DNA from: Actinomycetota bacterium
Lineage (GTDB): Bacteria; Actinomycetota; Actinomycetes; Nanopelagicales; Nanopelagicaceae
Direction: 5' to 3'
NCBI GenBank assembly: GCA_002737595.1
Contig: NSHZ01000003.1
Span: 1 to 56,765 of the forward strand
DNA: 56,765 nucleotides
In this document: piece by piece, positions 1 to 12,307 of the stretch
Position numbering within the stretch: the stretch's first letter is position 1
Layout: every line of letters starts with the position of its first letter
Notes under the pieces: generated by a model
Databases searched by the model: none
The model's input: the letters and a program-made list of their open reading frames with translations, nothing else
What the model was told of the DNA's origin: nothing
Made by a program: the position numbers and the translations under genes

Positions 1-1
1 A

Positions 2-544
2 TCTAACTTAGCTCGCTTTGATGCGATGCGGTATGGCCTGCGCGTTGGAGATGTCGATGGTGCATCGGCAGAGTCGGTCATGAATTTAACACGCGAAGTT
101 GGCTTTGGCCGTGAAGTCAAGCGCCGCATAATCCTTGGTACTTATGCTCTTTCATCTGGGTATTACGATGCTTATTACGGCAGTGCGCAAAAAGTTCGCA
201 CGCTGATTACTCAGGATTTTAATAAAGCCTTTGAAAAGTGCGATGTTATGGTCTCTCCTACATGTCCAACCACTGCCTTTAAAATTGGTGAAAAATCCAA
301 TGATCCAATCGCAATGTATTTAAATGACATCGCAACGATTCCGGTCAATATGGCGGGGATTGGTGGAATGTCTTTGCCTTCAGGTTTAGCACCAGAAGAT
401 GGTCTGCCAGTTGGATTTCAGATTATGGCACCAGCTATGCAAGATCAGCGCATGTACTTAGTTGGAGCAGCACTTGAAGCAGCTCTGCTAACTAAGTGGG
501 GCGCACCATTGCTTTCACAGGCCCCAGCATTGGCAGGCAAATAA
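2..544 (+). CDS. gatA: Glutamyl-tRNA(Gln)/aspartyl-tRNA(Asn) amidotransferase subunit A, 3' part
   Basis: This is the last 180 codons of GatA, the amidase subunit of the GatCAB complex, which converts misacylated Glu-tRNA(Gln) (or Asp-tRNA(Asn)) to the correct amidated form. The reading frame is open from base 2 and continues upstream of the window; the ATG at base 26 is internal, because the codons before it (SNLARFDA) fit the conserved GatA stretch SNLARFDxxRYGLR. The C-terminal family motif around [11 protein letters not shown] is present. The catalytic Ser-Ser-Lys region lies upstream and cannot be checked. The stop codon directly abuts the gatB start codon, so the two genes are co-transcribed and probably translationally coupled. 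Confidence 0.95.
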   Translation, partial: SNLARFDAMRYGLRVGDVDGASAESVMNLTREVGFGREVKRRIILGTYALSSGYYDAYYGSAQKVRTLITQDFNKAFEKCDVMVSPTCPTTAFKIGEKSNDPIAMYLNDIATIPVNMAGIGGMSLPSGLAPEDGLPVGFQIMAPAMQDQRMYLVGAALEAALLTKWGAPLLSQAPALAGK

Positions 545-2050
545 GTGGCGCTTACATACGATGATGTCATCGCTAAGTACGAGCCAGTACTTGGTCTTGA
601 AGTCCACGTCGAACTCAATACTAAGTCGAAGATGTTTTGTGGCTGCACCACAGTATTTGGAGGAGAACCTAATACCCAAACCTGTCCCGTCTGTTTAGCT
701 CTACCAGGTGCCTTGCCAACAGTTAATGAAAAGGCGATTGAATCAACGATCAAAATCGGGCTTGCACTTAATTGTTCCATCGCCCCATTTAGTCGTTTTG
801 CCCGTAAAAACTATTTCTATCCCGATATGCCTAAAAACTTTCAGATTTCACAGTATGACGAACCAATCTGCATCAACGGCTATGTTGATGTAGAGATCGA
901 TACCGATGAAGGTCCAAAGGTATTTCGTATCGAAGTCGAACGTGTCCATATGGAAGAGGACACTGGAAAGTCTTTGCACGTTGGCGGTGCAACTGGGCGT
1001 ATCCATGGCGCTGAATACTCACTTCTTGATTACAACCGTGCAGGGATTCCATTAGTTGAGATCGTTACAAAGATTGTTCCAGGCACTGGAAAATACGCAC
1101 CTGAGGTAGCGAAGGCATACGTTGCCGAACTTCGAGATATTTTGCGCTCCTTAGGTGTTAGTGATGTAAAGATGGAACAGGGCTCACTTCGCTGCGATGC
1201 TAACGTCTCACTTCGATTAATCGGTGCCGAAACTCTTGGTACTCGCAGTGAGACTAAAAACGTGAACTCACTGCGCTCTGTCGAGCGCGCGATTCGTGGA
1301 GAGATGATTCGCCATGCAGAGTTATTAAATAAGGGAGAGCGCGTTGTTCAAGAGACACGTCACTTCCAAGAAGATTCAGGTCTTACTCGATCGGGCCGCT
1401 CTAAAGAGCAGGCTGAAGATTACCGTTATTTCCCAGAGCCAGATTTAATTCCAGTGGCACCAGATGCGACGTGGATTGAAACTCTTCGTGCAGGACTACC
1501 TGAGCGACCATCGATTCACCGTAAACGTCTGCAAGAGGCCTGGGCTGTGCCCGATAAGGAGATGGCGGCGATGATTAACGCCGATGTTTTAAATATCGTC
1601 GAGGCAACGGTTAATTTAGGTGCAGATCCAACCAAAGCCCGCAGTTGGTGGCTCGGTGAAATCTCACGTCTTGCAAACGATAAAAATGTTGCGATCGCAG
1701 ATTTATCTATTTCACCAAGTGATGTTGCCGAAATCGTGGCACTAGTTAATGCAGGAGAGCTCACCGATAAGTTAGCTCGCCAAGTTATTGAGGGTGTTAT
1801 TGCAGGCGAAGGAGGTCCAGCGGTAGTTATTGCCGCCCGAGGAATAAAAGTCGTTAACGACGATGGCGCTCTCATGGCTGCTATTGAAAAAGTATGTGCC
1901 GAGCAGCCTGAGACTGCGCACAAGATTCGTAATGGACATCTACCTGCAGCAGGTGCGTTGATTGGTGCAGTCATGAAAGAGACTAAAGGTCAGGCCGATG
2001 CCGCTCGTGTACGCAAACTCCTACTCGCTCATTTAGGTCAGGCAGAATAG
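545..2050 (+). CDS. gatB: Aspartyl/glutamyl-tRNA amidotransferase subunit B
   Basis: GatB binds the misacylated tRNA and phosphorylates it before the GatA-supplied ammonia attacks. The 501-residue product has the usual family length. The N-terminal kinase core shows [15 protein letters not shown] followed by the Cys-rich segment ending [13 protein letters not shown]. The motif [16 protein letters not shown] appears as [18 protein letters not shown]. The last 150 residues are the helical YqeY-like tRNA-binding tail. It starts with GTG immediately after the gatA stop codon with no spacer, which supports coupling. gatC is not in the window and would be expected upstream of gatA. Confidence 0.96.
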   Translation: MALTYDDVIAKYEPVLGLEVHVELNTKSKMFCGCTTVFGGEPNTQTCPVCLALPGALPTVNEKAIESTIKIGLALNCSIAPFSRFARKNYFYPDMPKNFQISQYDEPICINGYVDVEIDTDEGPKVFRIEVERVHMEEDTGKSLHVGGATGRIHGAEYSLLDYNRAGIPLVEIVTKIVPGTGKYAPEVAKAYVAELRDILRSLGVSDVKMEQGSLRCDANVSLRLIGAETLGTRSETKNVNSLRSVERAIRGEMIRHAELLNKGERVVQETRHFQEDSGLTRSGRSKEQAEDYRYFPEPDLIPVAPDATWIETLRAGLPERPSIHRKRLQEAWAVPDKEMAAMINADVLNIVEATVNLGADPTKARSWWLGEISRLANDKNVAIADLSISPSDVAEIVALVNAGELTDKLARQVIEGVIAGEGGPAVVIAARGIKVVNDDGALMAAIEKVCAEQPETAHKIRNGHLPAAGALIGAVMKETKGQADAARVRKLLLAHLGQAE

Positions 2051-2053
2051 ACT
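2048..2053 (+). promoter_or_regulatory. Candidate -10 element (TAGACT) for leaderless ilvD
   Basis: TAGACT matches the actinobacterial -10 consensus TAnnnT. It overlaps the gatB stop codon and is separated by 7 bases from the ilvD ATG, where no Shine-Dalgarno sequence is visible. That spacing would put transcription start at the ATG, giving a leaderless mRNA. The same layout recurs before eight other genes in the window. Inference from sequence only. Confidence 0.5.
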
Positions 2054-2060
2054 CGAGCCT

Positions 2061-3734
2061 ATGACTTCGATGAAACCGCGCTCTGGACTCGTCACAGATG
2101 GATTGGAGCGGGCTCCTGCACGTGGAATGCTGCGTGCAATTGGTATGGGTGATGATGATTGGGTTAAACCGCAGATTGGAATTGCATCATCGTGGAATGA
2201 GATCACCCCATGCAATCTCTCTCTCGATCGTTTAGCGAAAGCATCTAAACAAGGCGTAATCGATGCCGGCGGATTTCCGATGCAGTTTGGAACAATCTCC
2301 GTCTCTGATGGAATCTCCATGGGCCACGAAGGAATGCACTTCTCGCTGGTTTCACGCGAAGTTATCGCCGACTCTGTTGAAACAGTCATGCAGGCTGAGC
2401 GCTTCGATGGAATGGTCACCTTTGCTGGATGTGATAAGTCACTTCCCGGAATGATGATGGCCGCTGCACGATTAGATGTTGCAAGCGTCTTTGTCTATGC
2501 CGGCTCTACTCTGCCTGGTCAAGTCGATGGTAAAGATGTGACGATCATCGATGCCTTTGAAGCCGTAGGTGCATGCGCGCGTGGATTAATAACACAGGAG
2601 CGTGTAGATCAAATCGAGCGGGCAATCTGTCCTGGCGAAGGAGCCTGCGGTGGAATGTTCACTGCAAACACGATGGCAAGTATCGCCGAAGCAATTGGTC
2701 TATCACTGCCAGGCTCGGCGGCTCCTCCCTCAGTCGATCGCAGACGCGATGCATTCGCCGTTGCCTCTGGTGCAGCGGTCGTCGAATTAATCCGCAATGG
2801 AATCACGACACGAGATATCCTCACGAAGCCTGCATTTGAAAATGCAATCACGATTTTAATGGCACTTGGCGGCTCGACGAATGCGATTCTGCACTTACTC
2901 GCAATTGCACACGAAGCCGATGTTGATTTGGAGCTCCATGATTTTCATCGAATCGGCTCAAAGGTCCCGTTGTTGGGTGATGTGAAACCATTTGGCCGCT
3001 TCGTGATGACTGATATCGATAAGGTCGGAGGAATTCCCGTAATTCTTAAAGCCCTTCTTGATGCCAAAATGTTGCATGGTGATGTGCTTACAGTGACTGG
3101 AAAGACGATGGCGCAAAATCTACGTGATATCAATCCGCCAGATCCAGATGGAGAGATTCTACGTGCTGCATCTGCTCCGTTATCTACTGATGTTGGAATC
3201 ACGATTCTGGGTGGCTCTCTTGCACCCGATGGCGCAGTATGCAAAACAGCTGGCATAGGAATGACATCATTTGAGGGACCAGCACGGGTATTTGAACGCG
3301 AGCAGGCGGCGATGGATGCACTCGAAAATGGGACGATCCAATCAGGTGATGTTGTTGTCATTCGCTACGAGGGTCCCAAGGGTGGACCAGGTATGCGCGA
3401 GATGTTGATGATCACAGGTGCGATTAAAGGTGCAGGTTTGGGTAAGACAACTCTTCTCTTAACTGATGGACGTTTTTCGGGTGGATCGACTGGTCTGTGT
3501 GTTGGTCACGTCTCACCAGAGGCCGTCGATGGTGGGCCGATAGCCTTCGTAAAGGATGGAGATATCGTGCGAATTGATATCACCAATCGCACGTTGGATC
3601 TGCTCGTTGATGAGGCCGAGCTTGCAGCTCGCAAAGTTGGTTGGAGACCACTTGGCCATAAATACAGCCGCGGGGTCCTGCATAAATACTCCAAACTCGT
3701 GGGCTCGGCATCAAAGGGCGCAGTCTGCGACTAG
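2061..3734 (+). CDS. ilvD: Dihydroxy-acid dehydratase
   Basis: IlvD dehydrates the dihydroxy acids made by IlvC to the 2-keto acid precursors of valine, leucine and isoleucine. The 557-residue protein carries the three conserved cysteines expected to bind an Fe-S cluster: C51 in [11 protein letters not shown]124 in GCDKSLPG and C196 in [12 protein letters not shown]. The presence of all three fits the [2Fe-2S] class reported for actinobacterial and plant enzymes. The C-terminal segment [21 protein letters not shown] is typical. ATG 2061 is chosen because a -10 sequence sits 7 bases upstream; an in-frame ATG at 2070 is the alternative. The gene is separated from ilvB by a regulatory leader, so it may be transcribed independently of ilvBNC. 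Confidence 0.96.
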   Translation: MTSMKPRSGLVTDGLERAPARGMLRAIGMGDDDWVKPQIGIASSWNEITPCNLSLDRLAKASKQGVIDAGGFPMQFGTISVSDGISMGHEGMHFSLVSREVIADSVETVMQAERFDGMVTFAGCDKSLPGMMMAAARLDVASVFVYAGSTLPGQVDGKDVTIIDAFEAVGACARGLITQERVDQIERAICPGEGACGGMFTANTMASIAEAIGLSLPGSAAPPSVDRRRDAFAVASGAAVVELIRNGITTRDILTKPAFENAITILMALGGSTNAILHLLAIAHEADVDLELHDFHRIGSKVPLLGDVKPFGRFVMTDIDKVGGIPVILKALLDAKMLHGDVLTVTGKTMAQNLRDINPPDPDGEILRAASAPLSTDVGITILGGSLAPDGAVCKTAGIGMTSFEGPARVFEREQAAMDALENGTIQSGDVVVIRYEGPKGGPGMREMLMITGAIKGAGLGKTTLLLTDGRFSGGSTGLCVGHVSPEAVDGGPIAFVKDGDIVRIDITNRTLDLLVDEAELAARKVGWRPLGHKYSRGVLHKYSKLVGSASKGAVCD

Positions 3735-3747
3735 ATCTGTTCAAATT

Positions 3748-3765
3748 GTGAGATGCCCATCTCAC
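3748..3765 (+). promoter_or_regulatory. Perfect inverted repeat upstream of the ilvB promoter, possible operator
   Basis: GTGAGATG-CC-CATCTCAC is an exact 8-bp inverted repeat. A third copy of its right arm, CATCTCAC, lies at 3775-3782. The repeat sits just upstream of a TTGACT -35 candidate (3769-3774). No T-run follows, so it is unlikely to be the ilvD terminator. It could be an operator for a branched-chain amino acid regulator; IclR-type regulators of leucine genes are one known actinobacterial class. The regulator is not identified here. Confidence 0.45.
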
Positions 3766-3768
3766 GTC

Positions 3769-3797
3769 TTGACTCATCTCACAAGCTGTTGGAGAAT
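3769..3797 (+). promoter_or_regulatory. Candidate ilvBNC promoter
   Basis: TTGACT (3769-3774), a 17-base spacer and GAGAAT (3792-3797) form a plausible sigma-70-type promoter. The -35 is good, but the -10 lacks the first T. Transcription would start close to the ATG of the leader peptide at 3804, making that leader leaderless. If transcription starts further upstream, GGAG at 3791-3794 could instead act as a ribosome-binding site. Confidence 0.35.
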
Positions 3798-3803
3798 AAG
3801 GGC

Positions 3804-3833
3804 ATGTTTACAATGAATTCAGTGGTGATTTAA
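3804..3833 (+). CDS. ilvB leader peptide MFTMNSVVI
   Basis: A ten-codon reading frame (ATG to TAA) encodes MFTMNSVVI. Its last three sense codons, GTG GTG ATT, specify Val-Val-Ile, the end products of the pathway encoded downstream. The frame ends two bases before a long hairpin (3835-3865), which is followed by an intrinsic terminator (3867-3891). This is the classic arrangement of ribosome-mediated attenuation, and ilvBNC of Corynebacterium glutamicum is known to carry a leader peptide and attenuator. Ribosomes short of charged Val- or Ile-tRNA would stall over the 5' arm of the first hairpin. The frame is too short to be judged by coding statistics; the codon content and position carry the call. 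Confidence 0.72.
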   Translation: MFTMNSVVI

Positions 3834-3834
3834 A

Positions 3835-3891
3835 AGCGCGTGATCTAGCAATTCGATCGCGCGCTGCCCTCAGTCAATCTGGGGGTTTTTT
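3835..3891 (+). terminator. ilvB attenuator: hairpin plus intrinsic terminator
   Basis: Hairpin 1 pairs AGCGCGTGATC (3835-3845) with GATCGCGCGCT (3855-3865), 11 bp with one G-U, across a 9-base loop. Hairpin 2 pairs CCCTCAG (3867-3873) with CTGGGGG (3879-3885), 7 bp with one U-G, followed by six T (3886-3891), a standard rho-independent terminator. It lies about 40 bases before ilvB. A possible antiterminator pairs AGGGCA (3799-3804) with TGCCCT (3865-3870), but only if transcription starts upstream of 3799. The exact switching mechanism is therefore inferred, while the terminator itself is clear. Confidence 0.75.
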
Positions 3892-3930
3892 CATTTAACA
3901 GCGGTTACTACACATGGAAGGAGATGGACA

Positions 3931-5667
3931 ATGAGTCAGATGAATGGAGCGAGTTCACTTGTGGCATCTCTTGAGGCCGCCGGTGTAGATGTGATGTTTG
4001 GTATTCCAGGTGGTGCGATCTTGCCAGCCTATGACCCGATCTTCTCCAGCTCGATCCGCCACATTCTTGTGCGTCACGAGCAGGGCGCAGGACATGCCGC
4101 CACTGGATATGCCCAAGTGACTGGTCGTGTGGGTGTGTGCATTGCAACTTCGGGACCAGGGGCGACAAACCTTGTCACACCACTTGCAGATGCCGCGATG
4201 GACTCAGTTCCTGTAGTTGCAATCACCGGTCAAGTTCCATCCCTTGCTATCGGTACCGATGCCTTTCAAGAGGCCGACATTCGCGGTATCACGATGCCAT
4301 TTACCAAGCACAACTATTTGATTACCGATCCAGCTCAGATACCGCGTGCTATCGCTGAGGCCTTTCATATCGCCAGCACAGGTCGACCTGGTCCAGTCTT
4401 AGTCGATATCGCAAAAGATGCGCTGCAGAAGATGACGGATTTTGAGTATCCAACCTCAGTCTCTCTCAAAGGGTATCAACCGCAGGTTATGCCCAATGCT
4501 CAAAGTATTATCGATGCCGCTGATCTGATCGCTCAATCTAGTAAGCCTATTTTTTACGTTGGTGGAGGAGTTATCAAGGCCGAGGCATCACGCGAGTTGC
4601 TCGAGCTTGCACAACTACTTGGTGCTCCAGTTGTCACAACTTTGATGGCACGTGGTGCATTCCCAGATACCCACCCTTTACATCTTGGAATGCCCGGGAT
4701 GCACGGCACTGTCGCTGCAGTCACTGGGCTCCAAAAGGCCGACCTACTCATCACATTGGGTGCACGCTTTGATGATCGCGTCACTGGAAAACTATCCACA
4801 TTCGCGGTCAATGCGAAGGTCATTCACGCCGATGTAGATCCAGCTGAAATCGGTAAGAATCGTTTCGCCGATGTTGCAGTTCTGGGCGATTTAAAACACA
4901 CAATCGCAGCATTGATTCCAGCGTTAAAGATTGCACTTGCCAAGAATCGCCCTGATTTAGCACCATGGCTGCATCAGGTGAACTCACTTCGAGCCTCCTA
5001 TCCATTGGGTTATGACACTCCAAAAGATGGCGCACTATCTCCGCAGTATGTAATCGAGCGCTTAGGAAAGATCTCTGGACCTCACGCTATCTTTGCCGCA
5101 GGTGTTGGCCAGCATCAGATGTGGGCATCACAGTTCATCTCTTATGAAAACCCACGCACCTGGCTTAACTCAGGAGGTCTTGGCACCATGGGTTACGCAG
5201 TTCCGGCAGCGATGGGTGCAAAAGTTGGAGCACCTGATACAACAGTCTGGGCTATCGATGGAGATGGCTGTTTCCAGATGACCAACCAAGAGTTAGTTAC
5301 CTGTGCGCTTAATAACATCCCAATCAAAGTTGCGATTATCAACAATGAATCACTCGGAATGGTGCGTCAATGGCAGACCTTGTTCTATGAGGGTCGTTAT
5401 TCAAATACCAACCTTGAATCAAAGCGAGTTCCAAACTTTCCGATGTTGGCCGAGGCTATGGGCTGTATTGGTTTGAGTTGTGAGCGCGCCGAGGATGTGG
5501 ATTCAACTATTGAAAAGGCCATGAACATCAATGATCAGCCCGTTGTCGTTGACTTCCGAGTCCATCGTGATGCCATGGTCTGGCCGATGGTTGCCGCCGG
5601 AACTTCAAATGATGACATCATGATCGCGCGCGAGACCGCACCCGACTGGGATTCACAGGAGCTATAA
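3931..5667 (+). CDS. ilvB: Acetolactate synthase large (catalytic) subunit
   Basis: This TPP- and FAD-dependent enzyme condenses pyruvate with pyruvate or 2-ketobutyrate in the first common step of branched-chain amino acid synthesis. The 578-residue protein has the catalytic glutamate at about residue 50 in [16 protein letters not shown], and the TPP/Mg motif GDG...NN around residues 440-470 ([17 protein letters not shown]...AIINN). The FAD-binding middle domain includes the [20 protein letters not shown] segment. A strong ribosome-binding site (GGAAGGAG) precedes ATG 3931. The gene is preceded by an attenuator and followed two bases later by ilvN, its regulatory subunit. Confidence 0.97.
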   Translation: MSQMNGASSLVASLEAAGVDVMFGIPGGAILPAYDPIFSSSIRHILVRHEQGAGHAATGYAQVTGRVGVCIATSGPGATNLVTPLADAAMDSVPVVAITGQVPSLAIGTDAFQEADIRGITMPFTKHNYLITDPAQIPRAIAEAFHIASTGRPGPVLVDIAKDALQKMTDFEYPTSVSLKGYQPQVMPNAQSIIDAADLIAQSSKPIFYVGGGVIKAEASRELLELAQLLGAPVVTTLMARGAFPDTHPLHLGMPGMHGTVAAVTGLQKADLLITLGARFDDRVTGKLSTFAVNAKVIHADVDPAEIGKNRFADVAVLGDLKHTIAALIPALKIALAKNRPDLAPWLHQVNSLRASYPLGYDTPKDGALSPQYVIERLGKISGPHAIFAAGVGQHQMWASQFISYENPRTWLNSGGLGTMGYAVPAAMGAKVGAPDTTVWAIDGDGCFQMTNQELVTCALNNIPIKVAIINNESLGMVRQWQTLFYEGRYSNTNLESKRVPNFPMLAEAMGCIGLSCERAEDVDSTIEKAMNINDQPVVVDFRVHRDAMVWPMVAAGTSNDDIMIARETAPDWDSQEL

Positions 5668-5669
5668 AA

Positions 5670-8590
<2,921 letters not shown>

Positions 8591-8591
<1 letters not shown>

Positions 8592-9625
8592 TGAAGGTTA
8601 TAAACGTGGCTGTTATTGCAGGCGATGGAATCGGCCCAGACGTTGTTAATGAGGGCTTGAAGGTTCTCGATGCAGTTGCCAAAAAGTATGACCTAGAGTT
8701 CAAGCCAACTTCTTATGATCTAGGCGCTGGCCTCTGGCATCGAACGGGAGAAGTTTTGCCCGATGCAACGCTGGCCGAGATAGCCAAGGCAGATGTGATT
8801 TTGCTCGGAGCAGTGGGCGATCCCAGCGTCCCAAGTGGTGTTCTAGAGCGTGGACTTTTACTCAAACTGCGATTTGCCTTTGACCAGTATGTAAATCTGC
8901 GCCCTGCGCGATTAATGCCTGGTGTGACTGGTCCACTTGCGACCAAAGCGGCGATCGATTTTATCGTTGTGCGCGAAGGTACTGAGGGACCCTACGTTGG
9001 CGCTGGCGGGGTACTTGCCCACGGCACTGCCGATGAAATTGCAACAGAGGAGAGCCTTAATACCCGCCGCGGTGCCGAGCGGGTTATTCGTGATGCCTTT
9101 GAGCGCGCGCAAAGGCGTGATCGTAAAAAGCTAACACTTGTGCATAAAAATAATGTTTTAACTCGGGCTGGTAGTTTATGGACGCGCACATTTAATGAGG
9201 TTGCCAAAGAGTATCCAACTGTCACAACAGATTATCTACATGTTGATGCCGCATCGATGTTTATGGTGACAAATCCTGAACGCTTTGATGTGGTAGTGAC
9301 CGATAATTTATTTGGTGATATTTTAACTGATATCGCCGCTGCAATCTGTGGTGGTATTGGCTTAGCTGCCTCTGGCAACATCAATCCAACTAGAGAATTT
9401 CCATCGATGTTTGAGCCCGTCCATGGATCGGCCCCTGATATAGCGGGAAAGAATATCGCCGATCCAACGGCAACGGTCATGTCTGTTGCAATGATGCTCG
9501 ATCACTTGGGCTTTAGTGAGGCGGCCCGTGATGTGGAGCGTGTGGTCGCAGCGGATTTACTCTCCCGTGGAGATAAAAAGCGAAGCACAACACAAGTGGG
9601 GGATGCGCTCGTCGCAGCGCTATAG
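8591..9625 (+). CDS. leuB: 3-isopropylmalate dehydrogenase
   Basis: LeuB oxidatively decarboxylates 3-isopropylmalate in leucine synthesis. The 344-residue product begins at ATG 8591, which shares its A with the serA stop codon (TGATG). The N-terminal [16 protein letters not shown] is the family signature. The Mg-binding block [19 protein letters not shown] lies near residues 237-256, and NAD-binding [20 protein letters not shown] near 275-295. A similar enzyme could also act in the citramalate route to 2-ketobutyrate, which matters because cimA lies in the same operon. leuA, leuC and leuD are not in the window. Confidence 0.95.
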
Positions 9626-9628
9626 ACC

Positions 9629-10708
9629 ATGAAGATCACACTTAATCCCAATGCGAAAGATGCATCCACACGCGATGCATTAGTAGCCGAAGGTGGCTTT
9701 GGTAAGTACTACACCGACCATATGGTGGTGTGTGAGTGGAGCGAGAAAGGTGGCTGGGAAGAGCCACATTTAATGCCCTACGGCCCAATTTCATTGGATC
9801 CAGCAACGGCTGTTTTTCATTATGGCCAAGAGATTTTTGAAGGTATGAAGGCCTATCGCCAGCCCAATGGCGAGATATCACTTTTTCGCCCGCAGGCAAA
9901 TGCCCAACGCTTCGCAAAATCAGCGGCGCGCTTAGCGCTACCAGAAATGCCTGAGGCACTCTTTCTTGAGACCATCGAGACGTTGGTGAAACAAGATGCT
10001 GGTTGGGTTCCGCACCAAGTAGGCGAGTCGCTGTACATCAGGCCATTTATGTTCGCAACCGAGGTTGGATTAGGAGTTCGACCATCGAATAAGGCGACAT
10101 ACATGTTGATCGCAACCCCAGCCGGTGCATATTTTGATCCATCTAAAGCGGTCTCTGTCTGGATCTCTACCGAGTATGTTCGCGCTGCAATAGGCGGCAC
10201 GGGTGAGGCAAAGTGCGGTGGAAACTATGCAGCTTCACTGGTTGCTCAAAGGGCAGCGGCGAAAGAGGGCTGCGATCAAGTCGTCTGGATCGATGCAAGA
10301 GAGCGTAAATGGGTCGAAGAGATGGGGGGCATGAACCTCTACTTTGTAAAGGGAATCGGCGCAGGCGCAACTGTGATGACACCACAATTAACCGGAACTC
10401 TTCTGCCTGGAATAACACGTGATTCGATTTTGAGTGTCGCAAAAGATCTTGGCTATAAAGTGCAAGAGGCCATGGTGAGTATTGATGATTGGCGCGATGG
10501 AGTTGCAAGTGGTGAGATCACTGAGATATTTGCCTGTGGAACAGCAGCGGTTGTCTCACCTGTAGGTCTAGCAAAGAGCGTGATGGGTACATGGAAAACT
10601 GGAGATGGTCAGCCTGGTGTAATTACGATGCAAATCCGTAACCACTTACTTGGCATTCAACATGGCACGGTTCTTGACACACATAACTGGATGAAAAAGC
10701 TCTGTTGA
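9629..10708 (+). CDS. ilvE: Branched-chain amino acid aminotransferase
   Basis: IlvE performs the last step of valine, leucine and isoleucine synthesis, transferring an amino group from glutamate with PLP. It is a fold-type IV enzyme of 359 residues, the normal length for the actinobacterial or plant class II group. The PLP lysine is in EAKCGGNYAASL near residue 194. The substrate and cofactor motif EIFACGTAAVVSPVG is present near residue 295. It follows leuB after three bases and overlaps cimA through a shared TGATG. Confidence 0.95.
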   Translation: MKITLNPNAKDASTRDALVAEGGFGKYYTDHMVVCEWSEKGGWEEPHLMPYGPISLDPATAVFHYGQEIFEGMKAYRQPNGEISLFRPQANAQRFAKSAARLALPEMPEALFLETIETLVKQDAGWVPHQVGESLYIRPFMFATEVGLGVRPSNKATYMLIATPAGAYFDPSKAVSVWISTEYVRAAIGGTGEAKCGGNYAASLVAQRAAAKEGCDQVVWIDARERKWVEEMGGMNLYFVKGIGAGATVMTPQLTGTLLPGITRDSILSVAKDLGYKVQEAMVSIDDWRDGVASGEITEIFACGTAAVVSPVGLAKSVMGTWKTGDGQPGVITMQIRNHLLGIQHGTVLDTHNWMKKLC

Positions 10709-12297
10709 TGTCAGTATCAGATGCATTTCATATCTATGACACGACCTTGCGTGATGGGGCACAGCAAGAGGGTCTTAACCTTTCCGTGCATGACAAGTTA
10801 ACGATTGCGCGACATTTAGATGATTTGGGTGTGGGTTTCATTGAGGGTGGCTGGCCAGGTGCTAATCCCAAGGACACAGAGTTTTTTGCCCGTGCAAAAA
10901 AAGAGTTAGTTCTTAAGAATGCGACGTTCGTCGCATTTGGAGCAACGCGTCGTCCGAATGTTGCCGCGTCCGATGATGTTCTCCTGGGTGCACTCCGTGA
11001 TTCTGGGGCTCCAGTAGTCACTTTGGTTGCTAAAGCCTTTGATCGCCACGTGGATTTAGCATTAAAAACCTCATTAGATGAGAACCTTGCCATGATTCGG
11101 GATTCGATAAAACATTTGGTTACTGAAGGTCAGCGAGTATTTCTAGATGCCGAGCATTTCTTTGATGGCTATCGCAGTAATCGAGCATATGCACTCGAAG
11201 TCGTACGTGTGGCGAGTGAAGCTGGGGCCGATGTAGTTGCTCTATGTGATACCAATGGTGGAATGTTGCCCGATGAACTCTCTCAAGTCGTCCATGATGT
11301 ATTGGCTGCAAGCTCTGCCCGCTTAGGGATTCACTGTCACAACGACACAGGCTGCGCCGTTGCCAACTCCATGGCCGCCCTGGCTGCAGGTGCGACACAT
11401 GTCCAGGGCACACTCAATGGCTATGGCGAACGAACCGGAAATGCTGATTTAGTCACGATTATCGCCAACTTAGAGTTAAAAAAGAACCAACTCGTTCTGC
11501 CCAAGAATGCCTTACAAGAGGCGTTTCGAATCTCACATGCGATCGCTGAAGTCACGAATGTCTCATCAAGTGCGCGCCAACCATATGTAGGTGTCTCTGC
11601 CTTTGCACACAAGGCTGGCCTTCATGCCAGTGCAATCAAGGTAGATCCATCGCTGTATCAACATGAAGAGCCTTCAACTGTCGGCAACGATATGCGAATG
11701 TTAGTAAGTGATATGGCAGGGCGTGCATCGATTGAGTTGAAGTCACAGGAGCTCGGTGTGGATTTAGGTGGGGACAAAGCCCTGATTGGTCGGATTGTCG
11801 ATCGAGTCAAAGATATGGAGTCTCGTGGCTTTACCTTCGAGGCAGCCGATGCCTCTTTTGAACTTTTGGTCCATGAGGAGATAAGTGGAAAGCGCCCATC
11901 TTTCTTTACGATCGAACACTGGCTGACAACGGTAGAGCGCGCACAGGATCACAGCATCATGACCAAAGCAGAGGTCACCGTAGTTGCAGCAGGCAAGAAA
12001 ATTATCTGTAATGGAACTGGTAACGGTCCAGTGAATGCATTTGATAACGCACTTCGCACCGGTCTAGCCCAACTCTATCCAGAGCTTGAAGTTCTAGAGC
12101 TCACCGATTACAAAGTACGTATCCTCGAGGGTCGCTTGGGTACTGGTGCTATCACCCGTGTCTTGGTAGAGACAAGTGATGGTAAGGGTGACTGGAGCAC
12201 TGTTGGTGTTCACGAAAATGTGATTGCCGCTTCGGCGATGGCCCTTGAGGATGCACTGACCTTCGGCCTTCTGCGTCAGGGACGTAAACCCGAGTAA
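10708..12297 (+). CDS. cimA: (R)-citramalate synthase
   Basis: The protein belongs to the isopropylmalate/homocitrate/citramalate synthase family. The N-terminal TIM barrel starts with IYDTTLRDGAQQEGLNLS near residues 8-25, and the divalent-metal and catalytic motifs GIHCHNDTG (about 208) and NGYGERTGNADL follow. The C-terminal third is a LeuA-type allosteric domain. The 529-residue length and the sequence around FIEGGWPGANPKD fit the CimA subfamily better than LeuA. CimA condenses pyruvate and acetyl-CoA, giving 2-ketobutyrate for isoleucine without threonine deaminase. The start ATG overlaps the ilvE stop. The subfamily call is from motif and length recognition. Confidence 0.88.
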   Translation: MSVSDAFHIYDTTLRDGAQQEGLNLSVHDKLTIARHLDDLGVGFIEGGWPGANPKDTEFFARAKKELVLKNATFVAFGATRRPNVAASDDVLLGALRDSGAPVVTLVAKAFDRHVDLALKTSLDENLAMIRDSIKHLVTEGQRVFLDAEHFFDGYRSNRAYALEVVRVASEAGADVVALCDTNGGMLPDELSQVVHDVLAASSARLGIHCHNDTGCAVANSMAALAAGATHVQGTLNGYGERTGNADLVTIIANLELKKNQLVLPKNALQEAFRISHAIAEVTNVSSSARQPYVGVSAFAHKAGLHASAIKVDPSLYQHEEPSTVGNDMRMLVSDMAGRASIELKSQELGVDLGGDKALIGRIVDRVKDMESRGFTFEAADASFELLVHEEISGKRPSFFTIEHWLTTVERAQDHSIMTKAEVTVVAAGKKIICNGTGNGPVNAFDNALRTGLAQLYPELEVLELTDYKVRILEGRLGTGAITRVLVETSDGKGDWSTVGVHENVIAASAMALEDALTFGLLRQGRKPE

Positions 12298-12300
12298 ACT
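12295..12300 (+). promoter_or_regulatory. Candidate -10 element (TAAACT) for leaderless xerC
   Basis: TAAACT overlaps the cimA stop codon and is followed by 7 bases and then the GTG start of xerC. No ribosome-binding site is visible. This is the same spacing as before the other candidate leaderless genes in the window. Confidence 0.45.
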
Positions 12301-12307
12301 TTCATCT

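Noticed and set aside
445..780. Minus-strand frame across the gatA/gatB junction
   Set aside because: It is a shadow of two conserved genes, with no family features and no ribosome-binding site.
3748..3765. ilvD terminator
   Set aside because: The palindrome forms a hairpin with only a 2-4 base loop and has no following T-run; its third half-site and position before a -35 fit an operator better.
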